64,000 nt of DNA from Magicicada septendecula (lineage: Eukaryota > Arthropoda > Insecta > Hemiptera > Cicadidae). The stretch covers positions 42,954,844 through 43,018,843 of the forward strand of contig CM068370.1 in assembly GCA_034769895.1 (NCBI GenBank), given 5' to 3'. Under the pieces are notes generated by a model. The model did no database searches, was not told the origin of the DNA, and saw only the letters and a program-made list of their open reading frames with translations. Numbering within the stretch: position 1 is the stretch's first letter; each line of letters starts with the position of its first letter. Positions 57,788-64,000 of this stretch are shown here, one piece after another. Position numbers and translations under genes: made by a program.

Positions 57788-59026
57788 TTAAACACGTCTA
57801 TGTACTGTGTTGGACAATGGCGTATATTCTACAAGCGTATCATGTAGTATCATACAGTAGGCAGTCGTCTGTGTAGGAAAATTCATTGACGATTCAAATT
57901 CTAAACGTACATCAACTGCTGAAGACTTAAGCGCATCGTCTTGTTTGCTACAATCGAATACAAACAGCGGGGCTTTCGATTTGAATAATTCTGGTGTCAG
58001 TACTGGGCTGACGTCTAAACGATGGTAACACGAACTTTGAAAACTGACGTACATATTGTACAATAATACAAAACGGTCTTTCCCAATATCCAAGTTTAAA
58101 TTATCGTAAGGATAATACTTGTCGTTTAGAAACAGTCTCGCATTGATCACGTTACAATGATCAAATTCATCGGCGTGTGCCGTCAGTACATTCTTTCTTG
58201 CTGTCTGAAACGCTAACACAACAAAGCGTGGTTTTTCTAGCTGACTAGAGGTCTTGACAATCCAATTCTGCCTTTTAGTCTGTGGTAAGGCAGGATACTC
58301 GTGCAACTCCCAGGTCCTAAAAGGAATAGTTATCGGGTGGTCTTTCTCTATGAGTCGTAACAGTGGTAATCTGTATGCATTAGCTACATGTACATAAGGC
58401 ATTTTCCAGTAAACTTTATCTAGTTCAAGAACACAATTAGCAGTCGTTTGTCCGCTTGTTAAAACCATAGCGTTTATGTCGGTAGATGTGCGTAGGAGTA
58501 TAAGTTCTTGTTTCACGTTCAGCACGATGCGTGTATAGTCTTCTGCGAATCCCATTAGCATTTTCAGTGGAATACACAAGTTGAATTCACCGTCATCATT
58601 CACTTTTAATATGTTCATGGTCGACGCCACCCAACCCGCGTTTTTCATTGCGTCACGTGTGTTGTTGTTGAGTGATAGAAAAGTTTTAATAGTTGACGTA
58701 ACACCGACGTTTCGGGTATGGTCCACTACCACACCGGCCAACTCGTAACGAATCTCTTCAAAGAGAAATGCTATAGCATTGTTCACCAGTTCCACATTCA
58801 ATGCAGTATCTGCAGCCACACTAGGGTTTTTAACCAACTTGCCTTCGATGTAGAGGAAACTTTCTGACGGCAGTGTAAAGACGTCCTGTTGTTGTATCGG
58901 CACACGTATTTCATCATTGTTTCCATATCTTGTTGTTGCGTACGGTGCGTGTGAATGAAATGAAAAGTGTGTGATACTGTCTTCAAAGAACGGTTGCTGC
59001 TCCACAGATAATATTCCACTCGCCAT
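57788..59026 (-). CDS. Double-jelly-roll major capsid protein (hexon-like)
   Basis: An uninterrupted 412-codon frame starting at ATG 59026. It would form the main shell of the virion as a trimeric capsomer with two stacked jelly rolls. What I see: an N-terminal acidic and aromatic segment, a central WELHEYPALPQTKRQNWIVK region, then EKPRFVVLAFQTARKN, DEFDHCNVINARLFLNDKYY and a tail with LFVFDCSKQ and TTAYCMILHD. These blocks are characteristic of Maverick/Polinton and adintovirus major capsid proteins. The length is close to family members. It is the last gene of the array, two bases after the stop of a 59-codon ORF. No frameshift or stop is present, in contrast to the penton gene, so this gene is either young or conserved. 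The identification is by recognition of the family pattern, not by search. Confidence 0.92.
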   Translation of the reverse strand: MASGILSVEQQPFFEDSITHFSFHSHAPYATTRYGNNDEIRVPIQQQDVFTLPSESFLYIEGKLVKNPSVAADTALNVELVNNAIAFLFEEIRYELAGVVVDHTRNVGVTSTIKTFLSLNNNTRDAMKNAGWVASTMNILKVNDDGEFNLCIPLKMLMGFAEDYTRIVLNVKQELILLRTSTDINAMVLTSGQTTANCVLELDKVYWKMPYVHVANAYRLPLLRLIEKDHPITIPFRTWELHEYPALPQTKRQNWIVKTSSQLEKPRFVVLAFQTARKNVLTAHADEFDHCNVINARLFLNDKYYPYDNLNLDIGKDRFVLLYNMYVSFQSSCYHRLDVSPVLTPELFKSKAPLFVFDCSKQDDALKSSAVDVRLEFESSMNFPTQTTAYCMILHDTLVEYTPLSNTVHRRV

Positions 59027-59027
59027 G

Positions 59028-59207
59028 TTACTTGTTTACAACAAAACCCAATGAAATCAGGAAACGGTGGTTAACTGATGTTAATCGTTTCAGTTTCGAA
59101 CGAGTACTGATGCGTTTCCTAACTGATCTTTCTTCTTCTTCTTCTTCTTCTTTTATTGCTGACGACTGAGGCAGCAGCGGTGGCGAAGAAACAAAGTACA
59201 AGCCCAT
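59028..59207 (-). CDS. Small ORF of 59 codons between penton and capsid genes
   Basis: It starts at ATG 59207, two bases after the penton stop region, and ends at 59028, one base before the capsid ATG, so it fills the whole gap. The product would begin MGLYFVSSPPLLPQSS, carry a run of seven glutamates (from a GAA microsatellite), then a basic stretch RSVRKRISTRSKLKR and a hydrophobic end. I recognise no family. The exact fit between two capsid genes favours a real small virion or scaffold protein. The microsatellite and low complexity argue that it may be fortuitous. Confidence 0.4.
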   Translation of the reverse strand: MGLYFVSSPPLLPQSSAIKEEEEEEERSVRKRISTRSKLKRLTSVNHRFLISLGFVVNK

Positions 59208-59209
59208 GT

Positions 59210-59901
59210 CTATAGTCGTTTTAGATGTAAACGCACAGTGATGACTTCTCCGCGAAAATCTATTACATCACCGTCCTGGTCGTGTAAAGATAATGTTATG
59301 TTGTCCAAACGACTCACATTCACAGGTAGGTATATGACGTTTGTAGGTGTTTCAATTATTTTGAATCCTGGTTCGACTGACGGATAGAATGAGTTCTCGT
59401 TTTTACCGTTCTTGTATGATCCGTGCGCTATATTACACCTTATCAGTATACTGTTCACTTTTATAATATTAACTGTGGCGTCAGACGTGTGAGTTATATT
59501 CGCTTCAAGCAGATGCTTTTCCTTGAAACCCAACATATCACCGATACCGCACACTGTTTGTTGAAAGTCAATATCCAGTGAACAAGTCAGTTCACATTTC
59601 AGTGGATTGTTGTTAGGACGTAGACTAATCTTTGAGTCTCCTAACTGCTTTTGAGGAAGGCTTCTATGTCACCGATTTCATAAGCACCTGTAGGTAAACT
59701 TATCAAGTCCCACGTTGTTCCGTCCCGTAGTACTGGAAACACATTGTTTTTTCCCTCAACCACGTTCGGTATACTGTTGTATGTAGTAAAGTCCAATAGA
59801 CCTACATACCATTCGCCGTTTGTTAGTTCGAGAGGTGGGAAAAAGTCACATACAAGAGCAGCAGCATTCATACCTGTTAAGGTGACCGACAGCGAAGACA
59901 T
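59210..59901 (-). pseudogene. Penton-like minor capsid protein, frameshifted
   Basis: Two overlapping frames together cover a Polinton/adintovirus minor capsid (penton, single jelly roll) gene, whose product would sit at the vertices of the capsid. The first frame starts at ATG 59901 and reads DFFPPLELTNGEWYVGLLDF and TTYNSIPNVVEG, then stops at 59641. The second frame, open from about 59.66 kb, holds PNNNPLKCELTC, NILIRCNIAHGSY-like and EPGFKIIETPTNVIYLPVNV and ends with DFRGEVITVRLHLKRL at 59210. The switch falls at a run of four A (minus strand, 59649-59652), consistent with loss of one base. No slippery heptamer is present there, so I read it as a mutation. The gene follows the protease by 15 bp. 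Confidence 0.88.
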
Positions 59902-59916
59902 CTTGTCGCTTACTGA

Positions 59917-60267
59917 TCACTCACGCGTTAAGAAGTCCAAACATAAATGCCCACAGATGACTGTGTGTGGTGACTGTTCACGCTCGTAATTGTAGTAAAT
60001 GTCAGTGTCGGTTCCAAAATACTGTGTCAGCTCAAGAGGTGGCCGCATATTACCATACGCATCATAGTAGTAAACTCGATTGTTTCGCTTCTTGTAGCAA
60101 ACCCAGTGCGTACCAGGTCCTTCTGCACTGTCTAGATTAACAACCGCACTCTCATTCTTCCATGGCCGTCTGCGTGGTAAAGTGTTACGCATACAAACTC
60201 CTCTGAAATAAGGTATTTTCAAAAGTTTTGCGTACACATACAAATCACTGTCGGACAATGCACGCAC
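59917..60267 (-). CDS. Adenovirus-type cysteine protease (adenain-like)
   Basis: This endopeptidase would cleave virion precursor proteins during maturation. Counting from codon 60267 (116 codons), the catalytic histidine is in GTHWVCY (His54), an acidic residue follows in YYYDAYG (Asp69), the oxyanion glutamine is in EREQSP (Gln98), and the nucleophile is in ICGHLCLDF (Cys105): the complete adenain arrangement, in a compact protein. The frame has no ATG. Codon 60267 is GTG at the place where the family normally begins (RALSDSDLYVY), and the first ATG lies 25 codons later, inside the conserved region. The frame is open upstream and overlaps the phospholipase gene in the -1 frame, at an A AAA AAC heptamer. 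Start options are a mutated ATG, non-AUG initiation, splicing, or frameshifting. Confidence 0.88.
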   Translation of the reverse strand: MRALSDSDLYVYAKLLKIPYFRGVCMRNTLPRRRPWKNESAVVNLDSAEGPGTHWVCYKKRNNRVYYYDAYGNMRPPLELTQYFGTDTDIYYNYEREQSPHTVICGHLCLDFLTRE

Positions 60268-60278
60268 TGGTATGCAAA

Positions 60279-60854
60279 TTAGTTTTTTTGTCTGTAAGGA
60301 CGTAGGTATAGACCTGACGCTATTTTTGTATTGTTACGTTTATGTCTTGAGACTGTTTTGCGTTTGCAGGTCGTTTTGCGTTTGCCCGCGGATTGACGTT
60401 TAATTCCTGAACCCTTCTTCTTTTTTCTGCAACCACTACGCGAGCCCCCTCCACCCACTGCTGATTTTGCTTTTATTGCGGCTGCTACAGCTGCAGCATA
60501 CGCTCTTTCACTAACACCGGAATTCCAACCTTTCACTCGTTCCCACGCTTTGTCAGCAAGAACGCGGTCAGCTATACGTCTTCGACTGTTGTCTTTGTAC
60601 CTTGCGTAGGCGATATCGTGTTCGCGACAGGCTTCGTCCAGGTCGTTGATTCCACGCTCGCCACGTGCCAATCTCTCTTTGAGTTTTGTTCCGGGTCCAC
60701 AGAATCGGTAGCCGGGTAGGTGTAATTCTACTGGTAATGCTTCCACCGCTCGATTAATCAAAGTAGGTACTGACGAAACGATAGCGGGCACAGTGTTTTT
60801 AAGTATTTTTCCAATTACACCACGCCCCATTCTTTTCTTACGAAGTACGTGCAT
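60279..60854 (-). CDS. Parvovirus-type phospholipase A2 domain with basic tail
   Basis: In this lineage such a domain is thought to act on membranes during particle entry, as in parvovirus capsids. The frame opens at ATG 60854, but ATG 60830 (MGRGVIGKIL) fits the family start better and gives 183 codons. From there the calcium-binding loop YRFCGPGTKL is at residues 41-50 and the catalytic His-Asp pair is in DEACREHDIAY at 65-75. A short alanine-rich helix follows, and after about residue 130 there is a glycine linker and a strongly basic tail (KKKKGSGIKR, GKRKTTCKRK), suited to binding DNA or nuclear import. The upstream fibre-like frame ends at 60838, overlapping the first ATG. No internal stop or shift. 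Confidence 0.88.
   Translation of the reverse strand: MHVLRKKRMGRGVIGKILKNTVPAIVSSVPTLINRAVEALPVELHLPGYRFCGPGTKLKERLARGERGINDLDEACREHDIAYARYKDNSRRRIADRVLADKAWERVKGWNSGVSERAYAAAVAAAIKAKSAVGGGGSRSGCRKKKKGSGIKRQSAGKRKTTCKRKTVSRHKRNNTKIASGLYLRPYRQKN
60282..60288 (-). promoter_or_regulatory. Canonical -1 frameshift heptamer A AAA AAC before the phospholipase stop
   Basis: In the phospholipase frame the last codons are CAA AAA AAC TAA, so the heptamer A AAA AAC is in the correct register for tandem -1 slippage. The -1 frame is exactly that of the ATG-less protease and is open from here into it. A small hairpin (CAGTG-cgtg-CATTG) begins about 12 nt downstream of the heptamer, weak for a stimulator. 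It may also be chance in an A-rich tail. Confidence 0.35.
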
Positions 60855-61590
60855 TCTTGTAAACAGATCTCCAATCCTTGATTTCCGTTTCCGTATCGAG
60901 AACGTCTATTAAACGTCCCACCTCTTCAATATATTCAGACAGGACTGAACGCTGTGTCGCACTGTCTTGATATTTATAGGCAAACTTTATTAGATTGATT
61001 ATATGAGCGTGAAATACCTGAGTGACCTTGTACAATTCAGTCTTTATATGTCATTTTAATTCGTGCATTTGTCGCACAGTGACTGCGTCTGTGTCAGCTA
61101 CTCCGTCCGCTATATTCATAATTTTTCTTTCGCCAGCGTAGAAAGCATTGCTTTGCAAACTGATTGTGTTGTCGTATAAAAATTCGAAATTCACAGCGTC
61201 TTTGCTGGCTACTGGTGCTTGCACGTGTGTTAGCCGACAGTCATCAAGGATTACGTTACCTGCACGATCTTTTCTCAAACTCTTTGCGTCTACGTATCGT
61301 TTTGTGACTGAATCTCTTGATTTAAGCGGATCGTTTAGCATTATTATTCGATGATCTTTTGCGTCTACGGTAGCGTCGTTCTTGTACTGTAAGCATGCGT
61401 CCTTTACGTACTGTAAAGAAATAACATCGTGCATCTCTTCAGGATCACCCAAGTTGCGTATCTTTTTGTTTTTCACATCAAAGTGATCGTCGTTAGTCAC
61501 TCCTAAACCGATATCCTCACGCAGACTTCGATGAGTTTATTTTCGCACTCTTACAGCGCTGTCGTGTCTACCGAACTTGTCTACACTCAT
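60838..61590 (-). pseudogene. Tail-fibre-like repeat protein with two in-frame stops
   Basis: A single reading frame of 251 codons runs from ATG 61590 to the stop at 60838, but is cut by TAA at 61537-61539 and TGA at 61051-61053. The middle part holds about four repeats of roughly 30-35 residues with the pattern K-I-x-N-L-x-D-P...D-A-V-x-x-x-Y-V (for example KKIRNLGDPEEMHDVISLQY and VDAKDHRIIMLNDP). Such repeats are familiar from the shafts of phage tail fibres. An attachment or spike role on the virion is inferred from that likeness. The third piece (from 61050) is a mainly helical 60-residue segment ending WRSVYKNARTS. Since no ATG follows either stop in frame, independent genes are less likely than a decayed one. 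Readthrough is the alternative. Confidence 0.7.
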
Positions 61591-61631
61591 ATTTATGAAG
61601 AACTGGTGGTTATAGAACGGTGCGTCTGCTT

Positions 61632-61766
61632 TTATATGATAATGCCGGCTTCACGTAATTCCTCCAATATCGAAATGATTTCATTCCTATGACCAGTATG
61701 GCCGCTACTTTGAGAAGCCATTAACATTCTCAATCTATTAACCAACTCGTTAGGAGTTAGGATCAT
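61632..61766 (-). CDS. 44-codon ORF overlapping the upstream gene
   Basis: It starts at ATG 61766, overlaps the last 17 bases of the upstream gene in another frame, and ends at 61632, 41 bp before the fibre-like ATG. The peptide MILTPNELVNRLRMLMASQS continues to a NEIISILEELREAGIII end and looks like a small helical protein. The pattern (a leucine-rich helix, then an EI-x-x-I-x-EELR-x-x-GII end) is one I associate with short ORFs in other insect elements of this kind, from memory only. A coupled start (overlap) and fit in the array support it. Function unknown. Confidence 0.6.
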   Translation of the reverse strand: MILTPNELVNRLRMLMASQSSGHTGHRNEIISILEELREAGIII

Positions 61767-62550
61767 CCCAATGCACGTAGTCGATTGCAGTGTTCGGCTT
61801 CATCTCCATATAGCCACTCCCTGTACGTTTTCGTGCAAACAATTTAGATATTACTAGTCGGTACTTGACGCCACTGTTACTGTCTATTCGTGTATTGTGT
61901 TTATATTTTTGTTTGTGTCCGTTGGTTGCTAGTAGTATGGACTTGTATTTCCTCATATCGTCCTTATTGTATTTTTTCGGTAGTTTCATAAACAAAAGTT
62001 CATACAGACCAGGCGTACCCTCGTAAATTTTTCCTTTGACATGAAAGTTGTCGTTATCATCGATTTTTACATTTGAATCACCTATCATAAATTTACCGCC
62101 TTCGTATCGAACACCATACATACGATCTATAATCCGTTTACAGTCAGCCGATTCGCACAAACGCATATATTTGTTTGCTAATGAATCGTCACTGAAATGT
62201 GAAGTGTTAGGGTTCCATGCGTCATCGTCACTGAAATGAGAAGCGTTATGACTCTGCATGTCACTTTCGTTTTCTGTTATTACGTGTTGTGTAGGCTCTT
62301 CTTGTTTTATCTGCTGCTTCTCCTCCTCCTCCTCCTCCTCCTCCTCCTCCTCCTCCTCCTCCTCCACCATTATATCACCACTTAACTTTCGTGAAATAGC
62401 TTCTAACGGTTCCAGAATCGGTCTGTAATTTTTTCTGAACTTCTCGTCGCTTTCTCTGATACCGTGTTGTAATGCATGATATTTTTTCCTTATGTTGTCG
62501 CTTATCGTATCTATATCATACGCAAGTCGTTCCTCCTTATTCATCGCCAT
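61750..62550 (-). CDS. Conserved Polinton/adintovirus protein of unknown function, acidic linker
   Basis: 266 codons from ATG 62550 (a second ATG is two codons on). Residues 1-60 look helical and charged. Residues 63-77 are a run of glutamates encoded by a GAG microsatellite, followed by an acidic, serine/histidine-rich linker with two similar SHFSDD units. The C-terminal domain (about 140-245) contains YGVRYEGGKFMIGDSNVKID, EGTPGLYELLFMKLPKKYNK and a YKSILLATNG block. I recognise this C-terminal pattern from uncharacterised proteins of insect Maverick-like elements (I believe DUF8207, not certain). The role is unknown; its place between ATPase and capsid-associated genes suggests a virion or assembly function. 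Intact frame; 47 bp separate it from the ATPase. Confidence 0.75.
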   Translation of the reverse strand: MAMNKEERLAYDIDTISDNIRKKYHALQHGIRESDEKFRKNYRPILEPLEAISRKLSGDIMVEEEEEEEEEEEEEEEKQQIKQEEPTQHVITENESDMQSHNASHFSDDDAWNPNTSHFSDDSLANKYMRLCESADCKRIIDRMYGVRYEGGKFMIGDSNVKIDDNDNFHVKGKIYEGTPGLYELLFMKLPKKYNKDDMRKYKSILLATNGHKQKYKHNTRIDSNSGVKYRLVISKLFARKRTGSGYMEMKPNTAIDYVHWDDPNS

Positions 62551-62597
62551 CGTGTGTTAGCAAGAGGACTGATTACATTACTACAGTGCAACCACTT

Positions 62598-63332
62598 TTA
62601 TACTTCGCCGGAAACAATTATGAATCGATCAAAGCCGATTCTATATCTACCTTCATTTATTGACGAGTCTTTGTCTATGACTAGAAATCCATAACGATCC
62701 TTCCACGCTTCCATGCAAACATCTTTGAAAGCATCATATTTCATATCCATGTTAACATGATCAGTGTATGCTTGTCGTAAATTTAGATCGTCTTGTTTGA
62801 ACAATACCAACAAGTTAGCGTTGTCACGCACCAATTGTTTCGGTATCTGGCTATATGTCTGACATAGATAGAATGTGTCCACACCGCTATGTCTCCCCAT
62901 AGCAAAATACTTTCGAATATTGTTTTGTCTTTCACACGATACGTCATCGAATACGATAACAGAGTCGAGACCGGCGATTTCACTCGGTAGTGGGACTTCT
63001 TCGTTCTCGCTGTATGCATGATAACCTAAACCTTCATCAGCGAGTGATTTCATCACTGTTTCTAGCATTCTGTATTTTGGTTGAAATAATGATTTTGAAA
63101 ACACGTATACGTTGCGGAAACGTAGACCGTTGGCATCAAACAGTAGGTTGAATAGCACATTGGATTTCCCACAGGAACTTGGGCCTGTAACGATACAGCG
63201 AATACTGTTCGGTAATAGCGGGCCATGTTTACGTTTAGCACTGCCTTCGTCACCAGCCAAAAAGTCCATATCCTTTATTGGTAATTTGTTTGCTTGCTGT
63301 ACAATCTTAATCTTTGTGAATACCGAAAGCAT
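62598..63332 (-). CDS. Packaging ATPase (FtsK/HerA, A32-like)
   Basis: This motor ATPase would pump the genome into preformed capsids. Starting at ATG 63332 (244 codons), Walker A is GPSSCGKS at residues 50-57, Walker B is SVIVFDDVS around 124-132, and the sensor region FYLCQTYSQIPKQLVRDNAN follows at about 154-173, as in poxvirus A32-like and adintovirus packaging ATPases. The frame is open a further eight codons upstream to GTG 63356, only a few bases from the integrase stop, but ATG 63332 is preferred in a eukaryotic context. No break is seen, so this gene could still be functional. It lies directly after the integrase and 47 bp before the acidic conserved gene. Confidence 0.9.
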   Translation of the reverse strand: MLSVFTKIKIVQQANKLPIKDMDFLAGDEGSAKRKHGPLLPNSIRCIVTGPSSCGKSNVLFNLLFDANGLRFRNVYVFSKSLFQPKYRMLETVMKSLADEGLGYHAYSENEEVPLPSEIAGLDSVIVFDDVSCERQNNIRKYFAMGRHSGVDTFYLCQTYSQIPKQLVRDNANLLVLFKQDDLNLRQAYTDHVNMDMKYDAFKDVCMEAWKDRYGFLVIDKDSSINEGRYRIGFDRFIIVSGEV

Positions 63333-63361
63333 ACTGTTTTCAGCACGCGCTGTCACCTTTT

Positions 63362-64000
63362 TTATATTAGATGATCTTTCTTATGTATCCATGCATCGTG
63401 TTTACCATCGAAACCGAGCCAACGAACACGCACTCTGTCACCTTTGCGTTGTAACACCTTTTCCACTAGGTATACGTCGCCGACTTTGGACTTACTAATC
63501 TCGTGCTCGTAAAAACCACCTTTCAACACTTTGTTTAGATGATCTTTTAGCAGATAAGTGACGGGGATGGTAGTGGATTGTACTTTATCCACAGTGAATA
63601 TTTCGTTAGTCCAATTTGGCGTATAACCTTTGGCGAACGTCATTTTGTGCTTACTTATACGAACACGGTCACCGACTTTAAATTTTGGTGGTTTCGCTGG
63701 ACTGATTTTAGGCTCTGTGTTCTTCCTTATTCGTTCCAACACTATATGTTCGTTGGCGTCATTCACTTCACTCGGTTTCATACCAATGGTTCTGTGTGTG
63801 GTATTGTTGTACGATTTCAGTAATATAGGTAGTAGATCCAACCAGCGGTAGTGTCCTTGTTCGCTGAAAGCTCGATACATGTGTGTCTTCAGTGTGCGAT
63901 TAAAACGTTCCACTATGGAAGCTTTTTTCTCACTATAGGTTGAGTAATGTTTCACATTATACTTTTTTAGCAACGCTTGTACTGTGCTGTTGTAATACTC
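63362..64000 (-). CDS. Retroviral-type integrase with C-terminal chromodomain, partial
   Basis: The frame enters from the right edge, so the N-terminal zinc-binding part and the first two catalytic aspartates are not visible. The catalytic glutamate lies in KKASIVERFNRTLKTH (near 63909), the hallmark of the D,D-35-E core, preceded by the KHYSTYS segment. After the core comes a basic SH3-like segment (KFKVGDRVRISKHKMTF) and a final chromodomain-like unit (VEKVLQRKGDRVRVRWLGFD, ending in DAWIHKKDH). The chromodomain probably guides integration to marked chromatin, as in other Maverick and chromoviral integrases. The stop is at 63362. It is the first visible gene of the array, with the ATPase just after it. 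No break is seen in the visible part. Confidence 0.93.
   Translation of the reverse strand, partial: EYYNSTVQALLKKYNVKHYSTYSEKKASIVERFNRTLKTHMYRAFSEQGHYRWLDLLPILLKSYNNTTHRTIGMKPSEVNDANEHIVLERIRKNTEPKISPAKPPKFKVGDRVRISKHKMTFAKGYTPNWTNEIFTVDKVQSTTIPVTYLLKDHLNKVLKGGFYEHEISKSKVGDVYLVEKVLQRKGDRVRVRWLGFDGKHDAWIHKKDHLI

Larger units (their letters stand above)
57788..64000 (-). mobile_element. Maverick/Polinton (adintovirus-like) element, partial
   Basis: A compact minus-strand gene array combines a retroviral-type integrase, packaging ATPase, adenovirus-type protease, penton-like and double-jelly-roll capsid proteins and a phospholipase A2. This is the signature set of Maverick/Polinton elements and their adintovirus relatives, which carry virion genes and integrate in animal genomes. 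Genes are separated by 0-50 bp or overlap. The element runs off the right edge, so its polymerase and right terminal repeat are not seen. The left boundary is unplaced and lies somewhere in 54.9-57.8 kb. Two genes are broken, so this copy is likely an endogenous relic. Confidence 0.93.

Noticed and set aside
59641..59665. Programmed frameshift in the penton gene
   Set aside because: The site CTC AAA AGC is not a slippery heptamer in the needed register; a one-base loss is simpler.
62320..62364. Glutamate run in the acidic conserved protein as a sign of a false ORF
   Set aside because: The frame is open and patterned on both sides of the GAG repeat and fits the gene array, so the run is an expansion within a real gene.
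63112..63498. 128-codon plus-strand ORF and other plus ORFs over 57.8-64 kb
   Set aside because: Shadows of the minus-strand virus genes; no independent domain.

Overview
The window looks like an animal (most likely insect) nuclear genome: AT-rich, full of microsatellites, with no bacterial operons, no tRNA or rRNA that I can see, and no convincing host protein-coding gene. The insect guess rests on the flavour of the LINE reverse-transcriptase remnants and the hAT, Penelope and LTR relics. Species cannot be told from the sequence.

Positions 1 to about 54.3 kb are a graveyard of transposable elements in AT-rich filler. I see: at least nine LINE remnant groups (most 5' truncated and broken); six LTR copies of two related families (TG...CA ends, several with 4-bp target duplications), plus one unrelated 1.2-kb solo LTR; two well-bounded hAT insertions; Penelope-like remnants, one with readable GIY-YIG endonuclease codons; and several unclassified dispersed repeats. 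Nesting is clear and datable: a hAT in a LINE with a perfect 8-bp duplication, a solo LTR in a LINE with a 4-bp duplication, and a LINE in an LTR with a 10-bp duplication. Hammerhead-ribozyme-like motifs recur. Two (8780-8821 and 12931-12975) have all core elements plus complementary helices, and a third sits in the loop of a long hairpin at 47.15-47.27 kb. A 169-bp near-perfect palindrome lies at 33.55-33.72 kb, and a higher-order 82-bp tandem array at 31.3-31.8 kb is built from a LINE 3' tail.

The main object is at 57.8-64.0 kb (running off the right edge): a compact, all minus-strand array of a Maverick/Polinton (adintovirus-like) virus-transposon. In transcription order it has the integrase C-terminal part with chromodomain, a packaging ATPase, a conserved acidic protein of unknown role, an overlapping 44-codon ORF, a tail-fibre-like repeat protein, a parvovirus-type phospholipase A2 with a basic tail, an adenovirus-type cysteine protease, the penton-like minor capsid protein, a 59-codon ORF, and the double-jelly-roll major capsid protein. 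This is a virion-assembly and integration module. A protein-primed DNA polymerase would be expected beyond the right edge. The copy is partly decayed: the penton gene carries a one-base frameshift and the fibre-like gene carries two in-frame stops, while the capsid, ATPase and phospholipase frames are open. The protease frame has no ATG and is entered in the -1 frame at a canonical A AAA AAC heptamer just before the phospholipase stop codon, which may be a frameshift signal or coincidence.

Between 54.9 and 57.8 kb, downstream of the capsid gene, is repeat-rich noncoding DNA: 93-bp repeats with G-quadruplex motifs, CT arrays with embedded conserved blocks, repeats spaced roughly 230-280 bp apart, and a stray 39-bp piece of the protease gene. 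It probably includes the left end of the element, but I could not place the boundary.
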